Part shown: piece after piece, positions 17,095 through 27,173 of the stretch | Layout: each line of letters begins with the position of its first letter | Position numbering within the stretch: the stretch's first letter is position 1 | DNA from: Epidermidibacterium keratini | GTDB taxonomy: Bacteria > Actinomycetota > Actinomycetes > Mycobacteriales > Antricoccaceae | Reading direction: 5' to 3' | Assembly (NCBI RefSeq): GCF_009834025.1 | Contig: NZ_CP047156.1 | Coordinates: forward strand, 2,786,067 to 2,850,066 | DNA: 64,000 bases | Translations under genes and position numbers: made by a program | The notes under the pieces: generated by a model | Told to the model about the DNA's origin: nothing | What the model saw: only the letters and a program-made list of their open reading frames with translations | Database searches by the model: none

Positions 17095-18026
17095 GCCGGA
17101 TCGGCGACGGTGGGCGCGATCGTTTCGAATGTCGTGTTCGGCCCGTCCATCACGCGGTGGCAGTGATCGCACCAGAACCGGGGGATCAGCTCGCTGCCAC
17201 AGTGCACATGCTCGAAACGAAGCCCGGTGTCGTCGGCGAACCGTCCTGCCCACTCGTTCATGGCGGCGAACACGGGAAAGAAGTCCCGCGATTTCTGGGT
17301 CATTCGGTAGACCTTGCGCCGACCGCCGTTGCCGGGCGCGGTCTCAAGCAGCCCCGATACGACAAACAGTCGCAGCCGCTCGCTGAGAGTCGCGGTTGAG
17401 ATGCGCTGGAGCACCGCTCGGTATTCACTGAAGCTCCGCGCGCCAAACAGCGTGACGGCAAGCATGGCCGTCGACCAGTGGTCCCCGAGCAGCGTCACCG
17501 CGTCGACGTACGGCAGCGCCGCCAACCGGACGGTCCGGGTGGCGGAGCTGAGGTTCAGCTCGTCAGGCAGCCCGTCAGCGACCGTTGCCTGCACGTCGTG
17601 CGTCGTCACACCAAGCGTGCCGCACGATGCGCACCCAAACGCCGGGGCGGCGATGTTGCCGCACGCCACGTGCCGGATCTGGGTGTCCAGCGAGGGCGAA
17701 TCCCATGCCTGGTCCCAGAGCCAGAGTGCGATACCGGCCTGCCACAGCTCGACGGCGATGTCGCTTCGGTGGTACTGCCACCGCGGCGGGCGCGCGTGGT
17801 ACTGCAGGCGATCCAACATGCCGCTGCCGGTGAGGCGGGCGAGCCGCGCAGCGAGTACGCCATCGGTGATTCCGACACTGTCGCGCAGCTCGGTGAAGGT
17901 GTGGTGTCCGTCGTACACCGCGCGCAGCGTCAGAATCGACCAGCGGTCGCCGAGGGCATCGAAGGCCATCGGCAGCCCGTAGGTTCGAGTCGGCGCTGGT
18001 GAAGTCACTCCAGTATCTAAACCCAC
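17073..18026 (-). CDS. Tandem HxlR-type winged-helix transcriptional regulator
   Basis: A 317-residue protein made of two HxlR-like winged helices. Domain 1 (about 15-100) has ALGDRWSILTLRAVYDG and LAARLARLTGSGML; domain 2 (about 175-260) has LLGDHWSTAMLAVTLFGARS and LSERLRLFVVSGLLE. Between them and at the C-terminus lie cysteine pairs (FGCASCG and FWCDHCHRV) that could bind a metal or sense redox state. It starts at a GTG with GGAG 8 nt upstream. The target is unknown; a related double-domain architecture is common in actinobacteria. Confidence 0.8.
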   Translation of the reverse strand: MGLDTGVTSPAPTRTYGLPMAFDALGDRWSILTLRAVYDGHHTFTELRDSVGITDGVLAARLARLTGSGMLDRLQYHARPPRWQYHRSDIAVELWQAGIALWLWDQAWDSPSLDTQIRHVACGNIAAPAFGCASCGTLGVTTHDVQATVADGLPDELNLSSATRTVRLAALPYVDAVTLLGDHWSTAMLAVTLFGARSFSEYRAVLQRISTATLSERLRLFVVSGLLETAPGNGGRRKVYRMTQKSRDFFPVFAAMNEWAGRFADDTGLRFEHVHCGSELIPRFWCDHCHRVMDGPNTTFETIAPTVADPAQSRPNA

Positions 18027-18183
18027 GAGCGAGGCTCCTGCACTCGAAACCGCGCAACTCGCCGGAGTAACTCAGACTTATGAACCCAGCGCGTCCTGGC
18101 CTAGCGTCAGTAACGACCTGGAGAACATCGCCGGGATGCCTGCATACCGCAGGGACGACAGCATTCCGGGTTAACCGTGAGCG

Positions 18184-18214
18184 GTCGCTGCGGGCAACGG
18201 GGGGACGCAGCGAC
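18184..18214 (-). terminator. Hairpin after the panB-DUF393 genes
   Basis: GTCGCTGCG (18184-18192) pairs perfectly with CGCAGCGAC (18206-18214) over a 13-nt loop, about 22 nt past the stop of the minus-strand DUF393 gene. No U-tract follows. The rest of the 210-bp gap 18027-18236 shows no reading frame I can support. Confidence 0.55.
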
Positions 18215-18236
18215 TGCCCACGGGAAAATCTCCAGG

Positions 18237-18581
18237 TCAGATTCGTTTGCGCGCACGTCGAGCGCGTTGTTCGGCCAGCAGCAGCCGTATCAGGTGAGGA
18301 CCGCGACGGACTCCGGCGGCGCGTGCCACGGCGATCCGCATTGCGAGTCCAGTCCGCACCGTTGGCCGCGCTTCGGTCCAATCGAGGGCAAACGGCTCAT
18401 CGCTGGGAGCGCTCAGATTCGCCTCGCCCAGCGCGCGACGCAGCGCCGGCGCATCGCGCTTGATGACCACCACGTGATCGATCCGGTAGACGGTCAGATA
18501 CTGCGCGAGCGCGGAGCATGCCGGGCACGACCCGTCGTAGGCGATGGCGAGTACGCCGCGCAGCTGGTGTTGGTCGCTCAC
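18237..18581 (-). CDS. DUF393 (DCC) family thiol-disulfide oxidoreductase-like protein
   Basis: A 114-residue protein from a GTG at 18581. Near the N-terminus it carries YDGSCPACSALAQYL, the DxxCxxC signature of the DCC/DUF393 family of thioredoxin-fold proteins, followed by VVVIKRDAPALRRAL. A role in thiol-disulfide chemistry is suggested by the CPAC motif but has not been shown for most members. It starts 4 nt after the panB stop, so it is very likely co-transcribed with panB. An in-frame extension to 19013 reads antisense-free through panB in another frame and is rejected. Confidence 0.75.
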   Translation of the reverse strand: MSDQHQLRGVLAIAYDGSCPACSALAQYLTVYRIDHVVVIKRDAPALRRALGEANLSAPSDEPFALDWTEARPTVRTGLAMRIAVARAAGVRRGPHLIRLLLAEQRARRARKRI

Positions 18582-18585
18582 GCCC

Positions 18586-19470
18586 TTAGCCGAGATCGAG
18601 CCGCTCGCGTTCGGCCTCTGGCATCGCGTAGGAGTGTTCGGGCCCCGGGTACGCCCGATCGCGCACCTCGCCGGCGTATCTCTGCACTGCATCCACGAGC
18701 GGGCCGTGCAGCTCGGCGTACCGCTTGACGAACTTCGCGGTGCCACCGGAGCCGAGCCCGACCATGTCGTGCAGCACCAGCACCTGCCCGTCGGTCGCTG
18801 GACCGGCGCCGATCCCGATGACCAGGCTGGCGTCCAGGGATGGCATGAGCTGCTCGGTGAGCTCTGCGGGGATGGCCTCGAGAACGATGCAAAAACAGCC
18901 GGCCGCCTGCAGCGCGCGTGCCTCGTCGGCGATCCGCCGCGCGCCTTCGGCAGTGCGCCCCTGAGCCTTGAAGCCGCCCAGCGCGGTCGCGGTCTGCGGG
19001 GTAAGCCCGACATGACCCATCACGGGTATGCCGGCCGCGATGATCGCCTTCGCCCGAGCGAGCGGTACGCCGCTGCCGCCCTCGAGCTTGACCGCGTCGC
19101 AGCCGGCCTCCTTCACGAAGCGGGTGGCGGTCGCTACGGCGAGCTCGTCGCTGGCCTCGTAGGAACCGAACGGCAGGTCGCCGACGAGCAGCGCTCGGCG
19201 TACCCCGCGCCGGGCCGCCTTGGTCAGCGTCAGCATCTCGTCGACGGTGACCGGGACGGTGCTGTCGTAGCCGAGCACCGTCATCGCGCCGGAGTCACCG
19301 ACGAGCACGATGTCGACTCCGGCTTCGTCAACCGCCAGGGCAGTGGGGAAGTCGTAGGCGGTGATCATGGCGACAGGCTGGCGCTCGCGCTTGAGGGCAA
19401 GCAGTCCCGGCAGTGTCACCGGCTTAGGGCGGGTCTTCTCGTCGGATTCGGGGCGTGGGCGGGTCGACAT
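18586..19470 (-). CDS. panB: 3-methyl-2-oxobutanoate hydroxymethyltransferase
   Basis: A 294-residue PanB. It catalyses transfer of a hydroxymethyl group from 5,10-methylene-THF to 2-oxoisovalerate, giving ketopantoate, the first step of pantothenate synthesis. Signatures are MITAYDFPTALAVDEAGVD, LVGDSGAMTVLGYDSTVPVT, GGSGVPLARA, MGHVGLTPQ and IGIGAGPATDGQVLVLHDMV. Residues 1-20 are a polar leader. GGAGGAAG precedes the ATG. panC, panD and panE are not in the window, but the upstream DUF2520 gene is of a kind often found in pan operons. Confidence 0.95.
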   Translation of the reverse strand: MSTRPRPESDEKTRPKPVTLPGLLALKRERQPVAMITAYDFPTALAVDEAGVDIVLVGDSGAMTVLGYDSTVPVTVDEMLTLTKAARRGVRRALLVGDLPFGSYEASDELAVATATRFVKEAGCDAVKLEGGSGVPLARAKAIIAAGIPVMGHVGLTPQTATALGGFKAQGRTAEGARRIADEARALQAAGCFCIVLEAIPAELTEQLMPSLDASLVIGIGAGPATDGQVLVLHDMVGLGSGGTAKFVKRYAELHGPLVDAVQRYAGEVRDRAYPGPEHSYAMPEAERERLDLG

Positions 19471-19492
19471 TCTTCCTCCGGTGCGGGGTCGG

Positions 19493-20230
19493 TCAGTCTT
19501 CTCGTTGGTGTGCGCGGGCGGCCAGCTCGCGAGTCGCCTCGATCAACGCCTCGTGCAGCTCGGCGTCGGCGGGCAGGTGGTCGGCTATGGCAGCGCGGTG
19601 CCGATCCAGCGTCGCTTCGTCGCCGCGCAGCACCGGTCCGGTCAGCGCGATCTCGCCGCCGTCGCGGACCCAGTTGTCGACGCTCGCTCGGACGATCGGG
19701 GCAAGCTGCTCACGGGTGATGCCGACCTGCGCGGCGAGCCGGTCGGCGAAGTCCAGCACGGTCATCAGGTAGTTGGAGGCGACGCAGCCGGCCGCGTGAT
19801 AGGTGCCGCGCTCGCGCTCGTCGACCGCTGCCGCCACCATCCCGATCACCTCCGCGAGCTCGCTCGCGACCTGCAGCGCTGACTCGGTGGTGCCCGCGAC
19901 GGCGGCGGTCGCGCCGGTGAAGTCGGCACCGCTGCGCGGAATAGTCATCAGCGGATGCAGACTGAACGCCTCGTGTGGGCCGAGGGCGTCCAGTGTCGTC
20001 GCGCCCGAGGTGTGCCCCACCAGCAGCCCGGGTTTGGGCGAGATCGCTTGTGCCGCAGCAGAAATCTCTCGATCGGGGACGCAGAGTACGACGATCTCGG
20101 CGTCGGCCCCGTCGTACCCGCGGCTATGTGGGCCGCCGACCTTCAGGCCGGCATCGGTGAAGGCGCGAGCGAGCGCCGTACCGAGACGACCCCGACCGAC
20201 GATGTCGACGCGGCGAGGTGAGGTGGGCAT
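19493..20230 (-). CDS. DUF2520 / Rossmann-like oxidoreductase
   Basis: A 245-residue protein with an N-terminal NAD(P)-type Rossmann fold (VDIVGRGRLGTALARAF, residues 8-24), the strand IVVLCVPDREI, the HTSGATTLDALGPHEAFSLHP segment, and a C-terminal helical DUF2520 domain (AGCVASNYLMTVLDFADRL). It is close in layout to Rv3603c of Mycobacterium tuberculosis, which lies in the panC-panD operon (recalled). It is separated from panB by 22 bp on the same strand. A ketopantoate-reductase-like role is plausible but unproven. Confidence 0.8.
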   Translation of the reverse strand: MPTSPRRVDIVGRGRLGTALARAFTDAGLKVGGPHSRGYDGADAEIVVLCVPDREISAAAQAISPKPGLLVGHTSGATTLDALGPHEAFSLHPLMTIPRSGADFTGATAAVAGTTESALQVASELAEVIGMVAAAVDERERGTYHAAGCVASNYLMTVLDFADRLAAQVGITREQLAPIVRASVDNWVRDGGEIALTGPVLRGDEATLDRHRAAIADHLPADAELHEALIEATRELAARAHQRED

Positions 20231-20263
20231 GCGTTGACGCTATCGCGAGTACGCTGCGGCGAC

Positions 20264-21535
<1,272 letters not shown>

Positions 21536-21613
21536 TCGAGCGTCGCTCCTCAACTCGCCAACGGGACCCGCGAATTATATAGAACTCGCGGATCTCCGTT
21601 GCGAGTCGGCCTG

Positions 21614-22882
21614 CTAGTGCTGAGAAAGCTCGTGGCGGCCGACGACCATGTGGTGCACCTCGTCCGGCCCGTCGGCGTACCGCAGGTGGCGTACGTCGGT
21701 GTAGAGACCCGACAGCGGCGACCACTGCGACACGCCCGTGGCGCCGTGGATCTGCATCGCCTGGTCGATGATCTGGCAGGCCTTCTCCGGCACCATCGCC
21801 TTGACCATCGAGACCCAGACGCGGGCTTCCTTGTTGCCGAGGACGTCCATCGCCTTGGCTGCCTTGAGCACCATCAGGCGCATGGCCTCGATCTCGATGC
21901 GCGCTCGGGAGATCTTCTCCAGGTTGCCGCCGAGCTTGGCCAGCGGCTGGCCGAACGCCATGCGCGACATGCCGCGCTTGACCATCAGATCCAGCGCGAC
22001 CTCGGCCTTGCCGATGGTGCGCATGCAGTGGTGGATGCGGCCGGGGCCCAGGCGTACCTGTGAGATCTCAAAACCGCGACCCTCGCCGAGCAGCACGTTG
22101 GAGTAGGGGACGCGCACGTCGGTGAACTTGATGTGCATGTGCCCGCGCGGCGCGTGGTCGTGTCCGAAGACCTCCATCGGCCCGAGCACCTCGTAGCCGG
22201 GAGTGTCGGTGGGGATGAGGATCTGGCTGTGCTTTCCGCTGCCGGCGGCATCGGGGTCGGTCTGCACCATCGCGATCAGGATCTTGCAGCGTGGGTCGCC
22301 GGCGCCGGAGATGTAGTACTTCTCGCCGTTGATCACCCAGTCATCGCCATCGCGCACCGCACTGGTGTGGATGTTGCGGGCATCCGAGCTCGCGACGTCC
22401 GGTTCGGTCATCGCGTACGCCGACCGGATCTCGCCGGCAAGCAGCGGCTCCAGCCACTGCTGCTTCTGCTCCGGCGTACCGACCCGCTCGAGGACCTCCA
22501 TGTTGCCGGTGTCCGGCGCCGAGCAGTTCATCGCCTCCGAGGCGAGTGGGTTCTTGCCAAGTTCTACTGCGATGTAGGCATAGTCGAGGTTCGACAGGCC
22601 CTCGCCGGTATCGGCGTCGGGCAGGAAGAAGTTCCACAGTCCTTCTTCCTTGGCCTTGTCCTTAGCCTTCTGCAGCGCCTCCAGCTGACCGGGAGCAAAG
22701 CTCCAGCGGTCCTTGTGGTCCTTGCCCGCCTCGAGGTACTCGGCGTACGCCGGCTCGACGGTCTGGGCGATAAATGCCTTCACGTGCTCGAGCAATGGCA
22801 GCGCCTTCTGGGACAGACGGAGGCCGTTGAGCTCATCGAGAGGGTTGAGCGAGCCGATCGAGGATTCAGCAGTCTGGGACAT
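21614..22882 (-). CDS. Acyl-CoA dehydrogenase (ACAD10/11-like)
   Basis: A 422-residue flavoenzyme from the ATG at 22882. It shows YAMTEPDVASSDARNI (FAD/substrate loop), WVINGEKYYISGAGDP, GFEISQVRLGPGRIHHCMR, and the C-terminal HGATGVSQ and YADGPDEVHH motifs that I associate with the ACAD10/11 type and mycobacterial FadE2-like proteins. It introduces a double bond into an acyl-CoA and passes electrons to ETF. The same-strand CoA transferase follows. A much longer in-frame extension upstream runs through the divergent gene and is rejected. Confidence 0.9.
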   Translation of the reverse strand: MSQTAESSIGSLNPLDELNGLRLSQKALPLLEHVKAFIAQTVEPAYAEYLEAGKDHKDRWSFAPGQLEALQKAKDKAKEEGLWNFFLPDADTGEGLSNLDYAYIAVELGKNPLASEAMNCSAPDTGNMEVLERVGTPEQKQQWLEPLLAGEIRSAYAMTEPDVASSDARNIHTSAVRDGDDWVINGEKYYISGAGDPRCKILIAMVQTDPDAAGSGKHSQILIPTDTPGYEVLGPMEVFGHDHAPRGHMHIKFTDVRVPYSNVLLGEGRGFEISQVRLGPGRIHHCMRTIGKAEVALDLMVKRGMSRMAFGQPLAKLGGNLEKISRARIEIEAMRLMVLKAAKAMDVLGNKEARVWVSMVKAMVPEKACQIIDQAMQIHGATGVSQWSPLSGLYTDVRHLRYADGPDEVHHMVVGRHELSQH

Positions 22883-22958
22883 GTGCGCGCTCCGGTGTGT
22901 CGGGGACGGGGTGCATCGAACATAACCGACCGGGGTGGCGACATGGCAGTCTGGAGCG

Positions 22959-23369
22959 ATGACGACCCCTTCTGGCGCCCGCGCTGAGCTCGCCCGATCG
23001 AAGTACGTCTCGTTTACGACGTTTCGTAAAAATGGTGATCCGGTACCGACGCCGGTGTGGATCGCGCCGCTGGGATCGGACCTCGTCTTCATCTCGGTCG
23101 ATGGCGTCGGCAAGACAAAACGCCTCGCCCGTGACTCGGAAGTGGTGCTCTCGCCATGCGACTTCCGCGGCAACGTCGCGCCCGGAGCGCCGGCGTACTC
23201 CGGCACCGCCGTTGTCGAGCGCGACCCCGCGGCGCTGGACACCGCGCGTCGTGCGATTGCCGCGAAGTACCCGCTCGCCCGGATCGGCAACGCCTTCCAA
23301 GGGCTGCTCGCGCGTCTGGGGCAGGGCAAGCCGCGCGCCGCTATCCGCGTCACGCTCACGCAGCCCTGA
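22959..23369 (+). CDS. PPOX-class F420/FMN-dependent oxidoreductase, Rv2061 type
   Basis: A 136-residue split-beta-barrel protein. LARSKYVSFTTFRKNGDPVP, then TPVWIAPLG, GKTKRLARDSEVVLSPCD and FRGNVAPGAPAY, match the Rv2061c-type family (TIGR03666) of predicted F420- or FMN-binding reductases. The start is uncertain: the ATG at 22959 is favoured, while a GTG at 22935 adds eight residues. It is divergent from the acyl-CoA dehydrogenase gene and followed at 94 bp by an SDR. The substrate is unknown. Confidence 0.8.
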   Translation: MTTPSGARAELARSKYVSFTTFRKNGDPVPTPVWIAPLGSDLVFISVDGVGKTKRLARDSEVVLSPCDFRGNVAPGAPAYSGTAVVERDPAALDTARRAIAAKYPLARIGNAFQGLLARLGQGKPRAAIRVTLTQP

Positions 23370-23463
23370 GGCAGCCGGCCGCGACAGTACGGCGGGCGTG
23401 GGGCCCACGAGGGCTGCGGCATACGATGACGACGTCCCACAGCCCACCGAAGGTAGGAGCAGC

Positions 23464-24336
23464 ATGACCGGAGTAGCCGGACGTCGGATCGTCGTGACGG
23501 GAGCAGGAGGTGGGCTCGGTCGCGAGTACGCCAAGCTGTTGGCCCGCGAGGGCGCGAAGGTCGTGGTCAACGACCTCGGTGGCTCGCGCGATGGATCGGG
23601 CGGCGGGTCGGCGATGGCCGACGCTGTCGTGAAGGAGATCCAGGACGAGGGCGGCGAGGCGGTCGCCAACTACGACAGTGTCGCCACGCCCGAGGGCGGC
23701 CAGGGTGTCGTGCAGAGCTGTGTCGATGCCTTCGGTGGCATCGACGGCGTCGTCAACAACGCCGGGATCCTGCGTGACGTCTCGTTCGCGAAGATGGACG
23801 ACGCCGCCTGGGACGCCGTACTGCAGGTGCACCTCTACGGTGCGTACTACGTGACACATGCGGCGTGGCCGCACTTCCGCGAGCAGAAGCACGGCCGCAT
23901 CGTGGTCGCCACCTCGACCAGCGGCATCTACGGCAACTTCGGTCAGGCCAACTACGGTGCCGCCAAGCTCGGCCTCGTCGGGATGATCAACACGCTCGCG
24001 CTTGAGGGCGCGAAGTACAACATCAACGCCAACGCGGTCGCCCCGATCGCCGCCACCCGGATGACCGAGGACATCGCGCCGCAGGAGTGGCTCGACAAGC
24101 TGCCGCCGGAGTACGTCGCTCCGATCGTCGGCTACCTGATGAGCGACGAGTCGACCGACACCGGCTCGGTGTTCATCGCTGGCGGCGGCCAGGTGCAGCG
24201 CGTGGCCTACTTCGCCAGCGCCGGCCACACCTTCAGCGAGGTGCCCACCCTCGCCGAGGTCGCCGATACGTGGGAGCAGATCGTCGACATGTCGCAGGCC
24301 AAGGAAGGCAAGCAGGTCTCCACCAGCCAGTCCTAG
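23464..24336 (+). CDS. SDR family oxidoreductase, (3R)-hydroxyacyl-CoA dehydrogenase-like
   Basis: A 290-residue SDR related to the dehydrogenase domain of peroxisomal multifunctional enzyme 2. It has the nucleotide loop VTGAGGGLGREYAKLLA (11-27), the insertion VNDLGGSRDGSGGGS, NNAGILRD (98-105), Ser151/Ser153, Tyr164 and Lys168 (ANYGAAKLG). The C-terminal part GSVFIAGGGQVQRVAYF is also typical. It should act in fatty acid or branched acyl-CoA oxidation. AGGAG precedes the ATG. A strong hairpin follows the stop. Confidence 0.88.
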   Translation: MTGVAGRRIVVTGAGGGLGREYAKLLAREGAKVVVNDLGGSRDGSGGGSAMADAVVKEIQDEGGEAVANYDSVATPEGGQGVVQSCVDAFGGIDGVVNNAGILRDVSFAKMDDAAWDAVLQVHLYGAYYVTHAAWPHFREQKHGRIVVATSTSGIYGNFGQANYGAAKLGLVGMINTLALEGAKYNINANAVAPIAATRMTEDIAPQEWLDKLPPEYVAPIVGYLMSDESTDTGSVFIAGGGQVQRVAYFASAGHTFSEVPTLAEVADTWEQIVDMSQAKEGKQVSTSQS

Positions 24337-24347
24337 CCATCACGCGA

Positions 24348-24380
24348 GCGCGCCGCGGCCCCTCGTGGGTCGCGGCGCGC
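24348..24380. terminator. Bidirectional GC-rich hairpin
   Basis: 24348-24361 and 24367-24380 form a 14-bp stem (one G-U pair) closing a 5-nt loop, 11 bp after the SDR stop and 28 bp before the end of the converging DoxX gene. There is no T-tract. It is well placed to end transcription from both sides. Confidence 0.7.
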
Positions 24381-24408
24381 GTGTATGTAGCGGCGGCGTC
24401 GGGTTCGG

Positions 24409-24762
24409 CTAGGCGGTGGTGATCTGCAGGATCAGTACGACGATCGCCAGGATGAGCAGAATCGCTGCGCCCGAGGAGTTCTTGACCGTGTCTCGCGCCT
24501 TCACGTGGTAGCCGAGCGCGCCGACCATGACGAGCACCAGGCCGACTGCGGCGGCAATGCCGAGCGGCTGCAGCGCCATTCCAGCGGCAACGGCGATGCC
24601 GCCGGCGACCTCGAGTACGCCGATGACTCGCTGCAAGCCGGGGGAGACGCCGAGAAACTCCAACGTGCCGGTCACCGGCTGCTGCCTGCGGATCTTTGCC
24701 ACGCCCGCGCCGATGAACGCCAACCCGAGCAGGATCGACAGGATCAAAGTGAGTACGAACAT
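24409..24762 (-). CDS. DoxX family membrane protein
   Basis: A 117-residue protein with four membrane helices: FVLTLILSILLGLAFIGAG, then VIGVLEVAGGIAVAAGMAL, LGIAAAVGLVLVMVGALGY and AAILLILAIVVLIL. The segment GAGVAKIRRQQPVTGTLEF after helix 1 is a DoxX/SURF4-like hallmark. The ATG at 24762 is preferred (AAGGA 10 nt upstream) over an in-frame start at 24825. Function is not established; family members are linked to redox homeostasis or terminal oxidases. Confidence 0.8.
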   Translation of the reverse strand: MFVLTLILSILLGLAFIGAGVAKIRRQQPVTGTLEFLGVSPGLQRVIGVLEVAGGIAVAAGMALQPLGIAAAVGLVLVMVGALGYHVKARDTVKNSSGAAILLILAIVVLILQITTA

Positions 24763-24861
24763 CAGAGGGTTTTCCTTGTCATTGAGTGGTAGACCCTCCT
24801 CCAACCGCGACGTGGGTGATTTCATTCCGCCACTACTTCGCGCCTGTGGTTACCTGGACAG

Positions 24862-26640
24862 GTGAGCGTGCAGGAGAACACCGAGGTGGCGGCGTCGGAT
24901 GACGCCTCGCCCGCGCCTGCGCCGACGCCGCGCTCGCGTCGCTGGCGCTCGCCGATCCAGCGGATCGGCGGCCGGCTGCTGGCCTATCGGCGCAAGCACC
25001 TCAAAGGACTCTCCACCGGCGGCACGATCGTCGCCCTGCTTGGACTGTTTGCCTCGCTCTCGCCCTCGCTGCTGCCGCGGCCCTGGCTGATGCAGGGCGT
25101 GATCAGCGGGCTGGTACTGGCGCTCTTCTACCCGGTCGGAGTCCTGATCGAATGGGTGATCACGTGCGTGGCCCGGTGGGCGGAGTTTGAGTACTCCATG
25201 GCCGACCGCGCGCGGCGTACTCTCGCGGTGCTGTGGGTCGTGCTCGTCGTGGTGCTCTACGTCGGCAGCCAGATCTTCAGCCTGCAGTGGCAACGCGACG
25301 CCGCTCGGCTCGTAGGCGCACCCGAGCCGAGCGGGCCATACGTGATCGCCAGCCTCCTGGTGACCACGGTCGTCTTCGGGGTGATCGTGCTGGGCTTCCG
25401 CCTCGTGCACTGGGCCGTGGGACGCATCGACCGCATTGGTCGCCTCGTGCTGCCGCCGGCGGTCTCCCGTGTCGTCGCGACGGTCGTGGCGATTGCGCTC
25501 GTGGTCGTCGTACTCGACCAGGCGGTGCTGTCAAACATCGTGCGCATGGTCGAACGCTCGTCGGCGCAGGCCAACGAGGTCACGCCCGAGGGTCTCGAAG
25601 CGCCCACCTCGACGTTGCGCTCGGGCGGGCCAGGATCGCCGGAGTCGTGGGAGTCGCTCGGGGCTCAGGGTGCCCAGTTCGTATCGTCCGGACCCAGTTC
25701 CGAGCAGATCACCGAGGTGACCGGGGTGCCTGCGCTCGAGCCGATCCGGGTGTACGCCGGGCTCGGGGACCGCACCATCACACAGGTCGCGGAGGCGGTC
25801 GCCGACGAGATGGAGCGGACCGGCGCCTTTGGGCGTTCGGCGATCCTGCTCTACACCACGACCGGCACCGGCTGGGTCAACGAGTGGAGCGTCGCGTCCT
25901 TCGAGTACCTCTCCGGCGGTGACACGGCCGTCGCGGCGATGCAGTACTCGACCTTCCCGTCTGCGCTTGCGCTGCTTACAGACACCACAACACCGCAGCT
26001 GGCCGGCACGGCGCTGCTGCAGGCCGTCCAGGAGCGGATGGCGGACATCCCCGAGGCCGAGCGGCCCAAGCTCTACGCTGCAGGGGAGTCGCTGGGTTCC
26101 TACGGCGGCAACTCGGCGTTCGATAATCCGCAAGACATGCTCGACGAGCTCGACGGTGCGGTCTGGACGGGTACGCCGGGCTTCACCGAGCTGCACCGCA
26201 CGTTGACCGCGATGCGCACCCCGGGCTCGACCGAGGTCAACCCGGTGATCGACAACGGCCTGCACTTCCGGTTTGTCTCCAAGCCGGCCGAGCTCGTCGC
26301 CGACCAGTTCGGGCGCCCGCTGGGGCCGTGGGAGTCGCCGCGAATTGCCTATGTGCAGCACCCCAGCGACCCCGTGGTGTGGTGGTCGATGGACCTTGCC
26401 TTCAGCGAACCGGGCTGGATGACCGAGCCGCGCGGCGACGACGTGACCGGCGAGCTGAGCTACCTACCGATCGCGACGCTGCTGCAGGTGAGCGCCGACA
26501 TGGCTGTGGCGACCAACGTCGATGTGGGTCACGGGCACGTCTACCGCGACGAGGTCGTGCCCACCTGGGCCGGCGTACTCGGCCTCGATCCGACCGCGGA
26601 CTACTCCAATGTCATCGACGCGATCCGCAATCCCGATTAG
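24862..26640 (+). CDS. Alpha/beta-hydrolase family membrane protein (Abhydrolase_9 type)
   Basis: A 592-residue protein from a GTG at 24862. The N-terminal half has about four membrane helices (residues 50-240), including FASLSPSLLPRPWLMQGVISG, which is characteristic of this family (pfam15420 then pfam10081, from memory). The soluble C-terminal half has the IRVYAGLGDR start, and the nucleophile elbow AAGESLGSYGG puts Ser410 as catalytic residue; GHGHVYRD near the C-terminus may provide the His. Probably an esterase or lipase facing the envelope. Its stop overlaps the convergent padR stop by 4 bp. Confidence 0.85.
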   Translation: MSVQENTEVAASDDASPAPAPTPRSRRWRSPIQRIGGRLLAYRRKHLKGLSTGGTIVALLGLFASLSPSLLPRPWLMQGVISGLVLALFYPVGVLIEWVITCVARWAEFEYSMADRARRTLAVLWVVLVVVLYVGSQIFSLQWQRDAARLVGAPEPSGPYVIASLLVTTVVFGVIVLGFRLVHWAVGRIDRIGRLVLPPAVSRVVATVVAIALVVVVLDQAVLSNIVRMVERSSAQANEVTPEGLEAPTSTLRSGGPGSPESWESLGAQGAQFVSSGPSSEQITEVTGVPALEPIRVYAGLGDRTITQVAEAVADEMERTGAFGRSAILLYTTTGTGWVNEWSVASFEYLSGGDTAVAAMQYSTFPSALALLTDTTTPQLAGTALLQAVQERMADIPEAERPKLYAAGESLGSYGGNSAFDNPQDMLDELDGAVWTGTPGFTELHRTLTAMRTPGSTEVNPVIDNGLHFRFVSKPAELVADQFGRPLGPWESPRIAYVQHPSDPVVWWSMDLAFSEPGWMTEPRGDDVTGELSYLPIATLLQVSADMAVATNVDVGHGHVYRDEVVPTWAGVLGLDPTADYSNVIDAIRNPD

Positions 26641-27170
26641 TCAGCGTCGTCGAGTACGCCGAGGGTCTCGCGGCACCATTGCACCCACATGCGCTCGCTG
26701 GCGATGCCCGAGCGCAGGATCTGCAGCTGCAGCCGGGCGCGCCGGTCCAGCTCGCCGCTGAAGGACTGCTCGATCTCGACGTACTCGGCAAGGCGCGATT
26801 CGTGATCGGTCAGCTGCTGGCGCAGTGAGTCGCGGAGATCGACGTCATCGAGCACGGCCGCGGCACGCACCCGCACCATCAGCGGATCCCGCGGCTTGCG
26901 GGTGGGCTCGGTCGCGTTGGCCCACTCGCGCAGCGCCTCGGTGCCGGCGTCGGTCACCTGCATGACTTTGGGATTGCCGCGCGTCGTACTCGGCGCATCG
27001 CCGACCGGGCTCACGAGACCGTCGGCGTGCAGCTTGTCGAGCTCGCGGTAGATCTGCTGGTGCGAGGCCGGCCAGAAGTAGCCGATCGACCGGTCAAAGC
27101 GCCGCGCCAGCTCGATGCCCGATGACGACTTCTCAGTCAGGGCAGTAAGAATCGCAAAGCGCAGCGACAT
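26637..27170 (-). CDS. PadR family transcriptional regulator
   Basis: A 177-residue regulator. The winged helix (residues 1-75) has FAILTALTEKSSSGIELARR, YFWPASHQQIYRELDKL and LVSPVG, and a C-terminal helical dimerisation domain of the Vir_act_alpha_C type follows (LRDSLRQQLTDHESRLAEYV). It begins 3 nt after the nitronate monooxygenase-like gene and so is in its operon. The palindrome at 28208-28221 upstream of that operon is a candidate autoregulatory site. Confidence 0.85.
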   Translation of the reverse strand: MSLRFAILTALTEKSSSGIELARRFDRSIGYFWPASHQQIYRELDKLHADGLVSPVGDAPSTTRGNPKVMQVTDAGTEALREWANATEPTRKPRDPLMVRVRAAAVLDDVDLRDSLRQQLTDHESRLAEYVEIEQSFSGELDRRARLQLQILRSGIASERMWVQWCRETLGVLDDAD

Positions 27171-27173
27171 CGC

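Noticed and set aside
23032..23463. N-terminal extension of the SDR at 23464
   Set aside because: It overlaps the F420/FMN-type gene in another frame; the Rossmann motif starts properly right after the ATG at 23464, preceded by AGGAG.
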